Shown here: positions 54,065-64,000 of the stretch, piece by piece | How the letters are laid out: each line of letters starts with the position of its first letter | Position numbering within the stretch: the stretch's first letter is position 1 | NCBI GenBank assembly: GCA_030141605.1 | Contig: JAQGDQ010000810.1 | Span: 29,212-93,211 of the forward strand | Length of the DNA stretch: 64,000 bases | Reading direction: 5' to 3' | Source: Tubiluchus corallicola | Lineage: Eukaryota; Priapulida; Priapulimorpha; Priapulimorphida; Tubiluchidae | Notes under the pieces: generated by a model | What the model was told of the DNA's origin: nothing | What the model saw: the letters and a program-made list of their open reading frames with translations, nothing else | The model's database searches: none | Program-made: the position numbers and the translations under genes

Positions 54065-54200
54065 TGATTTTTGATTTAACTCTTTATTTCGAACTAGGTT
54101 CATAGAATACATAACATACAATACAAGGCATACAATAATTATAACACCTCCTCCCAACATATACAAATTAATACATAAATAAATAAAGTAACAGTACAAT
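54065..54200 (-). repeat. Probable retroelement 3' tail
   Basis: GATTTTTGATTTAACTCTTT then ATTTCGAACTAGG and CATACAATAC repeats resemble the - strand LINE 3' ends at 28940 and 61700 (simple tail next to TTTATT). No body is recognised. Confidence 0.4.
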
Positions 54201-54207
54201 ATATATA

Positions 54208-54397
54208 GTTTGATGTAATACATAGGAAAACAGCAGACAGTTTATACAGTAGAGTAATGCAAAGCTCCTCCATTGGTCTCTCATGTCTGAAGTGTAAAAA
54301 GCTTCACTGTTATTCAATGCGTTTATAAGAAGATTTGAGCTTTGCATTACTCTACTGTATAGACTGTATGCAGGCTTCCTATGTATTACATCAAAGT
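54208..54397. repeat. Long hairpin, arms about 60 bp, loop about 69 nt
   Basis: The left arm (54208-54267) TTTGATGTAATACATAGGAA ... CAGTAGAGTAATGCAAAGCTC is mirrored by the right arm (54337-54397) with about four mismatches and small gaps. It may be a twin-primed inverted retroelement end or a tiny foldback. A transcript would form double-stranded RNA. Confidence 0.85.
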
Positions 54398-54482
54398 ATA
54401 AAACATCGTGGTCTACTGAAATGGTCTCGGAACTGGAAGAAAAGAGTATTCTACTGTAATTAGTGCAATTAGCCATGTCAGA

Positions 54483-54496
54483 CCCCCCCCCCCCCG
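54483..54496. repeat. Poly(C) run
   Basis: About 13-14 consecutive C residues, unusual in this AT-rich context. A matching G13 run lies at about 58402. Confidence 0.85.
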
Positions 54497-54931
54497 CCAG
54501 CGTTTACTGTACAAATACGTGCTTTTATCGGCCCGAGAAAATCCTCAGACGATGGCAGATGATTACGAAGAAGACGTTACAGCTTTGCAATGTCAATAAA
54601 CTGGCTCGGCTGGCATTCTAGTTTTTAAATTTTCAATCCCTTCGAAAAACAGCAGAGACCTGTTTGAAAGCGGTTTTACTCTAGCGCTGTGTTTGAACAA
54701 TCATTCTCTCAACTGAATGTGCGAAGACCTAACCATGGATCTTGTATTTTCTTTATGGACCAAACTAATCTCTCCTACATACAGATTACGTCACATTAAG
54801 AACATTGATGTGTGAGTCATAGATAGGTATTTGAATGTACCTGGATACATGCAGTTAATAAGTTATTAGTGGTTGTTAGGGAAATTCATTTGCCCAGATA
54901 ATTGCCCTCTAAATAATGCGCTATTCTGTTA

Positions 54932-55426
54932 AACCACGGCCAAATCACGTTGAAAACACCGGTTCTCGTTTGATCACCGAAGTTAAGCAACGTAGAGCCT
55001 GGCTAGTGCTTGGATGGGTGACCGCCTAGGAATACTGTAGGCTTGCGGAATGCTCACACTGTATCTCGACACTAGGCGGAGGAGCTGTACAAGCAGCCAA
55101 CGGCTAGAGGGCGGAGGAGGTCAAGTGACCCAAGGGCCATGTGTAGAAGAGTAAACCTTCCAAATCAGGAGTGGAGCCCCGAAGGCGGACCAGTGCAGCA
55201 TGCTCACTGACTCCGGCAGCTCCTGCAGCCAATCTGGTGCCAAACATATCGCTCCGCTTTTCTTTGGACTACACCAGGGAGGAAGAGAGGGGGTTCCTGT
55301 TGTCTGGGCAACTCAGGATCTGCATACACCTTGCCGAGGCGTGCGCCCTGGAGAGGTTCAAGGATCGGACTCTCTTGGCGCACATTCCATTGTCTTCCGA
55401 GACAGAAGGATGCCAACAACAACAAG
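54932..55426 (+). repeat. 5S rRNA-derived SINE (SINE3-like), copy 1
   Basis: 54932-55048 is clearly 5S rRNA: CACGTTGAAAACACCGGTTC, GATCACCGAAGTTAAGCAAC, GTGCTTGGATGGGTGACCGC, CTAGGAATACTGTAGGC. The internal control region (A box, intermediate element, C box) is nearly intact. It continues without break into a GC-rich body (GGCGGAGGAGCTGTACAAGC, GGAGTGGAGCCCCGAAGGCG) and ends GATGCCAACAACAACAAG. The body is shared with copy 2. It is a pol III retroposon, not a 5S gene. Confidence 0.92.
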
Positions 55427-55439
55427 TCTCTTAAAGGAA

Positions 55440-55835
55440 TTATTATTATTATTATTCTTTATTTTTAAAAACTATGTACAAAATACATTCACTCTATTTG
55501 TACCGATATGTTTAAAATTTCTAAAAGCATTTACAACGTATTAAACCTATTCACATATATATATAATTTAGAATCCAACGCATGAGACACATTGAACGAC
55601 AACGACCATGTACAATAGACATAGTTACAAATTATAATCCAACACTACATACATACATACATAATAAACGATATCGAACATATTTTAATACTTAATAACG
55701 AAAATTTATACACAATGAAAAACAGCGATTATAATAAACATAATTACCAATTCTAATGTAAATTCACATAATCATAAATAAAAACAAAACAGCATATAGA
55801 AAACACGACGAGAGTTGTAAAATTTCATCAGTTAA
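55440..55835 (-). repeat. (ATT)n and probable LINE 3' tail
   Basis: ATTATTATTATTATT then CTTTATTTTTAAAAACTATG resembles other - strand retroelement ends. The rest is AT-rich with ACATACATACATAC at about 55648. It abuts the end of the 5S-SINE. Confidence 0.4.
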
Positions 55836-56095
55836 AGGAAAGGTCAAGCCTTCTAGGAGGTTAGTCTTATTTCAATGTTCGCGAAAAATGTTAGAAGGAT
55901 TTAGTAATAAAACTGCAATAAGCGCCTCGTGTAATTTGTAAAATCACTTTAAAGTCACGATCACTTCATGCTTGGGCGCTCCCATTTTCTCAATGCCCAT
56001 TCTTCCTCCAATGACGTCATTTCGTCCTGAAGACAAGCAGCGCACTGTTAATCTTCCTTAAAATATCATACGTTTTTACAAAAAAATACTTGCGT
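55836..56095. repeat. TTAA-type MITE family B, copy 3 (partial)
   Basis: TTAA at 55832-55835 then AGGAAAGGTCAAGCCTTC. It shares GTTAGAAGGATTTAGTAATA and GCGCCTCGTGTAATT with the others. The 3' half is replaced by the array that follows. Confidence 0.8.
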
Positions 56096-56495
56096 GAGCT
56101 TTAAGCAAGTTGCGTGAGCTTAGACAGTTGTTGTGCAGCGTGAGCTTAGACAGTTGTCCAGCGTGAGCTTAGACAGTTGTTGTGCAGCGTGAGCTTAGAC
56201 AGTTGTTGTGCAGCGTGAGCTTAGACAGTTGTCCAGCGTGAGCTTAGACAGTTGTTGTGCAGCGTGAGCTTAGACAGTTGTTGTGCAGCGTGAGCTTAGA
56301 CAGTTGTCCAGCGTGAGCTTAGACAGTTGTTGTGCAGCGTGAGCTTAGACAGTTGTTGTGCAGCGTGAGCTTAGACAGTTGTCCAGCGTGAGCTTAGACA
56401 GTTGTTGTGCAGTGTGAGCTTAGACAGTTGTTGTGCAGCGTGAGCTTAGACAGTTGTCCAGCGTGAGCTTAGACAGTTGTCCTGCGTGAGCTGTT
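56095..56495. repeat. 23/26-bp array with 75-bp higher-order unit
   Basis: The unit GCGTGAGCTTAGACAGTTGT is followed by CCA (23 bp) or TGTGCA (26 bp). The order 26-26-23 repeats every 75 bp (for example 56161, 56236, 56311). A remnant of the V element end (TCTAGTCTGAACGTG) lies just downstream at 56571. Confidence 0.9.
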
Positions 56496-57060
56496 GGGCA
56501 TGCTTACGTTACAGCCGGGGCGGAGCGATAGACCAATATGTTTGACGTCAATTCCCAGCGAATTTAACTTTCTAGTCTGAACGTGAACACGTCTGCGAAT
56601 TACTTGGCGAAGAAAACGCGCTAGTGTGAACCCACCTTTACAAAACACAACTGACTGACTGTATTTACATTCAATGCATTTTCTACATTCCTTCTCTAGA
56701 TATCATTATAATATCAACAGGGTTAAACAGAATTCAAATTTGACAGGTCCATTGTTGTACCTGCTTGTACTGTATAACCGTGGGGCGGACAGCCGTCCAT
56801 TACAGTTCAGGTAAGTGAAACATGCTTGCGTTCCAACCTAAGTGATTTTAAAAGGTTTACCCTCGGGCATTAGTGTTTTATAATACCTGGTTACCTACGA
56901 CACAGCATGTACGCTTTCCTTAAATGGATGTAAATTTAACGTGTTATAACATGGTGGGCGTTTGTAAAAACCACGTAACTACCTGCGTGAGATTTTGGCA
57001 AAAATAACAGCATACATTTTGGCGTCTGAATTCAATGAATGATGCTTAAACGGATCCCGA
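56496..57060. other. Intergenic sequence with V-element end
   Basis: 56565-56634 matches the end of family V (TTTCTAGTCTGAACGTGAAC ... GCTAGTGTGAACCCACC). The remainder is unrecognised. Confidence 0.5.
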
Positions 57061-57061
57061 A

Positions 57062-57500
57062 TTATTCTAAATTCAATTCAATTCAAAGGTTTATTTATCT
57101 CTAATATAATATTTATAACAAAAATACAACAAATTATGTAAAGTATGTAGAGATGGGGGGGGCGAAAGACCAGGAGGTCATCGAGTCAGCCACCCCTTTA
57201 TAACTTAGGAATATTATAAAGCACGGCAGACTACATGGTTAAGTGAATAAATACGTAGTTAGGTCTTAAGTGTAGCAAATAAACAAAATGCAAGGCAGTT
57301 ATATTATAATTATACCAATGGAAAAAAAGCAAGCAAATGATGCAAATAAAAATTAAAACAACAACTGAACAAGTCATGAATGCAACAAGAAATACAAATC
57401 ATAAATGCAGCGAATGAACTAAAATGCAGCAAATGAACGAAAATGTAGTTAAATAATGAATTCACAACAAAAAACGAAAGAATCAGCCTTCGAACAACAT
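57062..57500 (-). repeat. Retroelement 3' tail, (TTGAA)n-like
   Basis: AATTCAATTCAATTCAAAGG then TTTATTTATC, a poly-G patch and GGTCATCGAGTCAGCCACCC, similar to 25875. An A-rich region with repeated (A/G)CAAATGA(A/T) words follows to 57480. Probably a dead LINE end. Confidence 0.45.
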
Positions 57501-57669
57501 TTATTACATTTTAGTGTGCAATTAAAATGGTGAAATCACCACACAATGTATACACATATATAAAATCCTTACTTCTGCCGCCATATTTGAACAATAGAGA
57601 ATGCTGTAATGTACAGTATACATTAGAGAAATCTGATTGGAAAGCAGTATGTACTCTTTTGCAATTAAC

Positions 57670-58073
57670 TGTGACGCACGCCTGGGCAAGGGTGTGTGGA
57701 GATCCTGAGTTGCCCAGACAACAGGAACCCCCTCTCTTCCTCCCTGGTGTAGTCCAAAGGAAAGCGGAGCGATACGTTTGGCACCAGGTTGGCTGCAGGA
57801 GCTGCTGGAGTCAGTGAGCATGCTGGACTGGTCCGCCTTCGGGGCTCCACTCCTAATTTGGAAGGTTTACTCCTCTACACATGGCCGTTGGGTCACTTGA
57901 CCTCCTCCTCCACCCTCTAGCCGTTGTGCAGCTCCTCCGCCTAAAGACACAGTGTGGGCATCCCGCCTACAGCGCCTGGTATTCCTAGGCGGTCGAACAT
58001 CCAAGTACTAACCAGGCTCTACGTTGCTTCACTTCAGACGAGAACCGCTGTTTTCAACGTGATTTGGCCGTAG
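57670..58073 (-). repeat. 5S rRNA-derived SINE, copy 2 (truncated at 3' side)
   Basis: On the - strand the 5S head (58073-57965) reads CTACGGCCAAATCACGTTGA, AAAGCTAAGC-equivalent GTGAAGCAACGTAGAGCC, TAGTACTTGGATG, CGCCTAGGAATACCAGGCGC. The GGTGACC part of the C box is altered to TTCGACC. The body matches copy 1 to about 57672, where unrelated sequence begins. Opposite orientation to copy 1. Confidence 0.9.
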
Positions 58074-58245
58074 TCTGTGTTTCTTATAAGCACTGTTTTA
58101 GTGCTACGCATACGGCGGTGTATAGGGTGCAATATATAATGTATATAGGCTACTCGTGTTATACAACCGTAACTTGAGATACAAACCGTCCAACAAACGA
58201 AAAGAAAGCTTAGCGTTCTATTCGAGAATTTAATTTTCAAATTAA

Positions 58246-58827
58246 AAAGAAAGAACAAGTCACTCAGTATGTTGAACTTATTTTACTGTCATCACTTAAA
58301 CGTAGAAAAATATAACAAAAAAAATTTGAAATATATTTCCGCTGAGTAAAAATTTTCAGGCGTGGTGATAGCCCCATTCACTTGAAAATTATGACGTAAC
58401 TGGGGGGGGGGGGGTCCAACTTCGTTGCTTTTCGTAATCGCGCGCTGTTTAAACGAATTCAAATTTCTGCAGCTTACCTAATGTTCATGCAAAATTAGCT
58501 ATCTAATGTTTCGTAAAAACTTATACTTTTGACGTGCCTCTTCAGTCGAGAAATGATGTCATTGGTGGAGAAATTGAAGCGTCCAAAATGACGTCATTGA
58601 TGGAGAAATGGGAGCATCCGAGATGACGTCATTGGTGGAGAAATGGGAGCGTCCAAAATGACGTCATTGGTGGAGAAATAGGAGCGACCAAAATGGCACC
58701 AATAGCAACCTTAAAGTGATTTTGCTAATTACACGAGGCGCTTATCACACTTTTATTACTAAATCCTTCTAACATTTTTCGCGAACAATGAAACAAGCTT
58801 AGGTATCATAAAGGCTTGCCTTTTCCT
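58246..58827. repeat. TTAA-type MITE family B, copy 4 (unexpanded)
   Basis: TTAA at 58242-58245 and 58828-58831; ends AAGAAAGAACAAGTCACTC and GGCTTGCCTTTTCCT. It carries the single-copy version of the segment amplified at 41477. An internal 35-bp array occupies 58545-58690 and a G13 run sits near 58402. Confidence 0.85.
58545..58690. repeat. 35-bp tandem repeat, about 4 copies, inside the MITE
   Basis: ATGACGTCATTGGTGGAGAA followed by ATGGGAGCGTCCAAA recurs about four times. Each unit contains TGACGTCA, a CRE-like palindrome. Confidence 0.9.
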
Positions 58828-59069
58828 TTAATAACGATTAATACGCTAATTTTATTTCACAACATGGCATCCATCAATGTAAAGCTGCGTTCAAACAGGG
58901 AAAATCGACTTGAGACAGATCAGTTGTCAGGAAGCTTATCGATATTTACGGATTTACACCATAGATAATGCAGTAATATTATTATCTATGGTTTACGTTT
59001 AATAAAAAAACTACCCTGACGAAACAGCTGATTCAAAACGTTTTGTATTTATTATGTTTTGCTTTATTT

Positions 59070-59280
59070 TATTTTTATTTTGTTTTGTTTTGTTTTGTTT
59101 CGTTTCGTTTCGTTTCGTTTCGTTTCGTTTCGTTTCGTTTCGTTTCGTTTCGTTTCGTTTCGTTTCGTTTCGTTTCGTTTCGTTTCGTTTCGTTTCATTT
59201 CATTTCATTTCATTTCATTTCATTTCATTTCATTTTATTTTATTTTATTTCATTTCATTTCATTTCATTTTATTTTATCT
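59070..59280. repeat. Pentanucleotide microsatellite (TTTTG, TTTCG, TTTCA, TTTTA blocks)
   Basis: Successive blocks of TTTTG, about 19 TTTCG, about 10 TTTCA and several TTTTA units keep one 5-bp register for about 200 bp. Copy 2 of the surrounding duplication lacks it. Confidence 0.95.
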
Positions 59281-59808
59281 TATAACCTTTCATTTTCTGT
59301 CTTTCTGAATGAATTTTGGTATTTCGTGCCAATGAAGCAAAGCCTCTCGCACTCTGGTGATGACACGTGATCAGCATTAAACTCTGTGACGTCAGGTGAT
59401 TTCACACATTTCCCAGGATCCATTAACAGCATGGATGCGTCTCGTGCACCGGATGCTGCGTTCCAGGATTCAGTTTATTTGCCAAGCGTCACAGTAGACT
59501 GGATTTCGCGAGTGCAAAATGTCTGAAACGCATTTTCCATTTGCTCGAGATTTATGAAAATAGCTGAGCGTATTTTATAGGCTGCCGTCAAGCTTTTAAA
59601 TTATTTTATTACAAGCGGTTTAGGAAGTTACGATGTTAACACAGTGTTGCTGTTGGCTCAGTAATATGGGATAAAGTCCTGTTAGTACCAGTATCATCGC
59701 CATAAGGATGCTACGTTAACTATTTTAGCTACATTCACCCCATGAATCCGAAACGAAACTTTCATTTCGTGCAACTTTTACTTGCACTAAACTTATGACG
59801 AACCTTAA

Positions 59809-60600
59809 AGGGAAGGTCAAGCCTTCGTGATACTTAAGCCAGGGGTGTGTAAATTGCGGCCCGCCGAGATAATTTGTGCGGCCAGTGGGGTACTTGCGGC
59901 CCGCCGAGAGAATTTGTGCGACCCGCGAAGAGATTTGTCAACCTAATGAAAGTGCGGCCCGGGCGATTAATTGAGTGTATCCAGCTGAAGTCCGTGCCAC
60001 GATCCCAAACATAGTGGGGTTAGTTTTTTCTACTAGATCGGATGCCATTAACCCTTACAAGATGGTTGTAGCTTAATGTCACTGTACTACACAGACTGTG
60101 TGATACACATTACTAATATGCATTGCAATGAAATTACCACTATCTGTCCCGAAAGTAGAAATATATGGTTTGTAATATAAATTTTAATAACTTCTAACTA
60201 AAATAGTTTCTTGAGTGTAGTAGTAATGATGTACGCAGGTCGGATGCAAAAAAATCGTTATTAGGCCTTTCTGTACTTGACTCCTTGATCAAACTGCCTG
60301 TGGCTCGCAGGAATTGCGGGAAAGTTTAATATGGCCCGGCTAGTCAGATAATTTGCACCCCCCTGACTTAGGCTTATTTCAATGTTAGAAGGATTTAGTA
60401 ATAAAACTGTGATAACCGCCTCGTGTAATTAGTGAAATCATTTTAAAGTTGCTATTGCTCCCATTTTGCATGCCCATTTTCCACCAATGACATCATTTGT
60501 CGACTGAAGAAAAACAGCCCGTCAGAAGTATAATAAGTTTTTACAATAAATTAGGTAGGTAATTTTGCATGAACATTAGGTAAGCGCTAGAAATTTGAAT
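59809..60600. repeat. TTAA-type MITE family B, copy 5, interrupted by a hAT element
   Basis: TTAA at 59805-59808 then AGGGAAGGTCAAGCCTTCG. It resumes after the hAT at GGCTTATTTCAATGTTAGAA and GATTTAGTAATAAAACTGTG. The far end was not found. Confidence 0.8.
59840..60365. mobile_element. hAT MITE, copy 1 (526 bp, 8-bp TSD) nested in MITE family B
   Basis: CAGGGGTGTGTAAATTGCGG at the left and ATAATTTGCACCCCCCTG at the right; flanks ACTTAAGC (59832-59839) and ACTTAGGC (60366-60373), 7 of 8 matching. An internal GCGGCCCGCCGAGA segment is duplicated relative to copy 2. No transposase. Confidence 0.92.
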
Positions 60601-60845
60601 TAGTTTAAGCACCGAGAGCGCTTGCCTTTCAATGTTTAATGCAATAGATAGTTTGGATTACAGTTTAAGATTGGGTTCAGCTTTCTTTTGAAACAAATTT
60701 GAAAATGAAAATTACTTTTTGTTTTAATTTCCTTCGCGTAGTTTAATAGGCGCGCAATAAACCCAAACACATTATTCTTGTCATTTTCTACTCGAACTTG
60801 ACGCTACTCCTGGTGTTCATTATAAGCGCTGTTTCAGCGCTACGT

Positions 60846-61395
60846 AACTGTTTGTGGCGTGCTACAGTCATTGAGCTGTATACTGTGTAGGTGTACGTAT
60901 ATGGGCTATTCCTGCAACTGTTTGTGGCGTACTACAGTCATTGAGCTGTATGCTGTGTAGGTATACGGTCTATTCCTGCGACTGTTTGTGGCGTACTACA
61001 GTCATTGAGCTGTATACTGCGTAGGTATACGGGCTATTCCTGCAACTGTTTGTGGCGTACTACCGTCATTGAGCTGTATACTGTGTAGGTGTACGTATAC
61101 GGTCTATTCCTGCGACTGTTTGTGGCGTACTACAGTCATTGAGGTGTATACTGTGTAGGTATACGTATATGGGCTATTTCTGCAACTGTTTGTGGCGTAC
61201 TACAGTCATTGAGCTGTATGCTGTGTAGGTGTACGTATATGGGCTATTCCTGCAACTGTTTGTGGCGTACTACCGTCATTGAGCTGTATACTGTGTAGGT
61301 ATACGTATGTGGGCTATTCCTGCAACTGTTTGTGGCGTACTACAGTCATTGAGCTGTATGCTGTGTAGGTATACGTATATGGGCTATTCCTGTTA
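60846..61395. repeat. 64/70-bp array, about 8 copies
   Basis: The unit has AACTGTTTGTGGCGTACTAC, AGTCATTGAGCTGTATACTG and TGTGTAGGTATACGTATATG. Units of 70 bp and shorter ones of 64 bp (lacking GTACGT) alternate. CTGTTTGTGG(C/T)GTGCTA also occurs in the 72-bp array at 41477, so the two arrays share part of their monomers. Confidence 0.92.
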
Positions 61396-61439
61396 AACTA
61401 AAACTTCTTGAGGTACAAATAAATAAATGAAAAAAGCCC

Positions 61440-62110
61440 AGTGTTGAATTGAATTGAATTTCAACTTTTAACCAAGTGATGATGATGCACAAATAAATTG
61501 TAAAAAGTTGAAAGCAGCGCTAACAAGGTATAAAAAAATCTTAAGGAACCCGACAGGTTAGTACAATGAAAGTATTGATCATCTTGGTTGAAAATTTGTA
61601 AATCAATATTACAAATAAACCATGTAAATTGTTTGTGACTATTGTAAAAGAAATAATTACAAATTGTATGTACATGCACTGGAATTTAGGGGAATACTAT
61701 TCAATTCAATTCAATTCAATTCAATAGATTTATTTCGCAATAAACATATACATATACATTACATGTGCATCGATAATCAGTTTTTGTTAGTACAGAATTA
61801 TGATACAATTCATGAATTCTGCGCTAGAGACGTAAAAAGCTAGCTTATGCTAGGCCACTAGAATTAGTTACGAAAAAAATTACAATATATTATTAATGGT
61901 TAGTGTGATTTACAGTGGGAGTTAGTAGTATTAAATTTTCATAATTACGATGTAAACTGATGGTCGGTACAGAGAAATGATAAATGCTTTAACACATTAG
62001 CTAAGCATTTGTGGAGGAGGCAACACTTGATTAGACTATATGGAGGTGCAACACTTGTTTAGACTATATGGAGGTATGCATTGCAGATATATATACGGGT
62101 GGGAAGCAAT
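61440..62110 (-). repeat. Two (ATTGA)n-tailed retroelement 3' ends
   Basis: TTGAATTGAATTGAATTTCA at 61444 and CAATTCAATTCAATTCAATT at 61702 followed by AGATTTATTTCGCAATAAAC resemble LINE 3' tails. No reverse-transcriptase remnant is readable. Confidence 0.45.
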
Positions 62111-62209
62111 AAAAATATTATTATCCCAGAGGGGAAGTTTTTGAAAATGAAAAACAACAACAAATCATGATTGAGTGATCAGTTATATGTTTCAAGTAAA
62201 TGTAATTTA

Positions 62210-62430
62210 CATACTTTTTGAATATGGACAACGAGTTGACATACTTCTTAGAATATGGACAACGAGTTGGCATACTTTTTTGAATATCGACAACGAGTTG
62301 GCATACTTTTTTGAATATGGACAGCGAGTTGACATACTTTTTTGAATATGGACAACGAGTTGGCATACTTTTTTGAATATGGACAACGAGTTGGCATACT
62401 TTTTTGAATATGGACAACGAGTTGGCACTA
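62210..62430. repeat. 31-bp minisatellite, 7 copies
   Basis: The unit GAATATGGACAACGAGTTGG then CATACTTTTTT, 31 bp. The open - strand frames across it are artefacts. Confidence 0.95.
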
Positions 62431-62779
62431 CGTAGAGCATCCTCTAAACTAGCCAAGACATTTGTGATGATTATTGAAATAACAGTTTTTAGAGAGTGTT
62501 CCAAGGAAGCTAAAGAGTGAGCCACGACAACATCAGAAAGAAGAGTGTTTCAAAGCGATATAATTCTAACAAAGAAAGAGTTTTGCCTTGCAGTTTTGTT
62601 ACACCTGAGAAGAAAAAGTTTCTAAGGACGATCGCTCGTAGTGGTCGAACTAAGTGTGAATTTACTACGGCCATTCAGATGCATCAATTAAACCTAGATC
62701 AACTCTATTCGAGCACTAAATTTTCAAATTTAAACACGATTAAAACGTAAATTTTGCTTCCCAGTATGATGTCGAAAAA
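62431..62779. other. Spacer without recognised gene
   Basis: A short open frame on each strand, no domain, splice context or element. Confidence 0.35.
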
Positions 62780-64000
62780 TCTAAAGCTGCGTTCGAACAG
62801 AAAAAGTCGAACTCAGACAGATCAGTTATCGATATTTTTAGAAAACCATAATTCGGAAAATCAATTGCTAAATATGGACAGTTTTCACGTAATTTTGCAT
62901 TTATTTCCGTTGATTTCATAACATGAGTTTTCTACAACTGAAGTAAATTTTCTTGCACTGCGGTGATGATTGTAGATCAGAAGTCTGTGACGTCAGGTGA
63001 TTTCAGGAATCTTCCCCGTAAGCAGCAGATGTGGTTGACGGTTCAATTTATTTGCCTGGCTGCATTTCGCGAGTGCAAAATGTCTGAAACGCATTTTCCA
63101 TGTGTTCGAGATTTATGAAAATAGCTGAGCGTGTTTTATATGCTGCCGTCAAGCTTTTAAATGATTTTATTACTAGCGTTTTAGGAAGTTACGATGTTAA
63201 CACATTGTTGCTGTTGGCTCAGTAATATGGGATACAGTCCTGTTAGTACCAGCGTCATCGCCATAAGGATGCAACGTTAACTATTTTAGCTACATTCACC
63301 CCATGAATCCGAAACGAAACTTTCATTTAGTACAACTTTTACTTGTACTAAACTTATGACGAACCTTAAAGGGAAGGTCAAGCCTTCGTGATACTTAGGC
63401 CAGGGGTGTGTAAATTGCGGCCCGCGAAGAGATTTGTCAACCTAATGAAAGTGCGGCCCGGGCGATTAATTGAGTGTATCCAGCTGAAGTCCGTGCCACG
63501 ATCCCAAAGATAGTGCGGGTAGCTTTTTTCTACTAGATTGGATGTCATTAACCCTTACAAGACGGTTGTAGCTTAATGTCACTGTACTACACAGACTGTG
63601 TGATACACATTACTAATATGCATTGTAAAGAAATTACCACTAACTGTCCTGAAAGTAGAAATATATGGTTTGTAATATAAATTTTAATAACTTCTAAAAT
63701 AGTTTCTTGAGTGTAGTAGTAATGATGTAGGCAGGTCTGATGCAAAAAAATCGTTATTAGGCCTTTCTGTACTTGGCTCCTTGATCAAACTGCCTGTGGC
63801 CCGCAGGAATTGCGGGAAAGTTTAATATGGCCCGGCTAGTCAGATAATTTGCACCCCCCTGACTTAGGCTTATTTCAATGTTAGAAGGATTTAGTAATAA
63901 AACTGTGATAAGCGCCTCGTGTAATTAGTGAAATCACTTTAAAGTTGCTATTGCTCCCATTTTGCATGCCCATTTTCCACCAATGACATCATTTGTTGAC
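62780..64000. repeat. Dispersed duplication, copy 2 (runs off the window)
   Basis: Matches 58876-60600: AAGCTGCGTTCGAACAG, then GTGACGTCAGGTGATTTCAG, GCGAGTGCAAAATGTCTGAA and the nested elements. It lacks the pentanucleotide array. Confidence 0.9.
63401..63861. mobile_element. hAT MITE, copy 2 (461 bp, perfect 8-bp TSD ACTTAGGC)
   Basis: CAGGGGTGTGTAAATTGCGG to GCACCCCCCTG, flanked by ACTTAGGC at 63393-63400 and 63862-63869. It sits at the same position in MITE family B as copy 1, so the nested pair was duplicated as one unit. Confidence 0.93.

Larger units (their letters stand above)
58876..60600. repeat. Dispersed duplication, copy 1 (pairs with 62780-64000)
   Basis: It begins AAAGCTGCGTTCAAACAGGG and AGACAGATCAGTT. 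After a region with a pentanucleotide array it runs nearly identical to copy 2 from GACGTCAGGTGATTTCA through GCGAGTGCAAAATGTCTGAA to the nested hAT and MITE family B. Identity is about 95% over 800 bp and more. Confidence 0.9.

Noticed and set aside
54168-54476. - strand ORF of 102 codons
   Set aside because: It spans the long hairpin; no domain recognised.
54932-55048. Functional 5S rRNA gene
   Set aside because: It continues directly into a dispersed SINE body and has several substitutions; a second copy shows the same fusion.
55171-55544. Overlapping ORFs of 73-114 codons
   Set aside because: They lie in the body of the 5S-derived SINE.

Overview
The window is metazoan nuclear DNA, most likely from a marine invertebrate. 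It has spliced genes with GT-AG introns, a class A GPCR, a small heat-shock protein with an alpha-crystallin domain, and two SINE copies whose 5S-rRNA head carries the type of 5S sequence seen in invertebrates. I cannot name the phylum. Gene density is low: four genes, three of them complete, about 7 kb of coding sequence in all. The rest is miniature DNA transposons, truncated LINE ends, SINEs and an unusual number of tandem arrays.

Layout. (1) 1-20.7 kb: the 3' part of a long + strand gene. Eight exons were rebuilt by joining splice sites in phase, giving 1,442 codons ending at 20658. It encodes a mostly disordered Ser/Thr/Asn-rich protein, tentatively NUFIP2-like. Its introns hold a 25-bp minisatellite, a purine-rich repeat, a 56/167-bp array, a 91-bp array, foldbacks and two sister hAT-like MITEs. 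(2) 20.7-35 kb: no gene; a 66-bp array, a mariner-like MITE, LINE 3' ends, a hAT element with an expanded end, and an 87-bp array. (3) 35.2-41.3 kb: a complete four-exon GPCR (383 aa, + strand) resembling melatonin receptors. The exon 2/intron boundary has been amplified into 34 tandem 48-bp copies. (4) 41.4-46 kb: TTAA-type MITEs and a small - strand gene for a secreted Gly/Tyr-rich protein (168 aa), with a TATA box and a 5' UTR intron. (5) 47.9-52.2 kb: a two-exon small heat-shock protein gene (247 aa, + strand) with heat-shock elements upstream and three related tRNA-like SINEs in its intron. (6) 52.4-64 kb: no gene; 5S-SINEs, TTAA MITEs, a >1 kb duplication carrying a nested hAT element, and more arrays.

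Two themes stand out. First, three families of short elements are flanked by TTAA and start with AGG or similar (Kolobok- or piggyBac-like). Second, several tandem arrays have as their monomer the terminal segment, inverted repeat included, of a neighbouring MITE. In one case (30.4-31.47 kb) the monomer carries bases of the target site, so amplification followed insertion. The 48-bp array is the gene counterpart: it multiplies an exon end together with its 5' splice site.

The genes show no functional link to one another. All homology statements rest on motif recognition by eye, not on searches.
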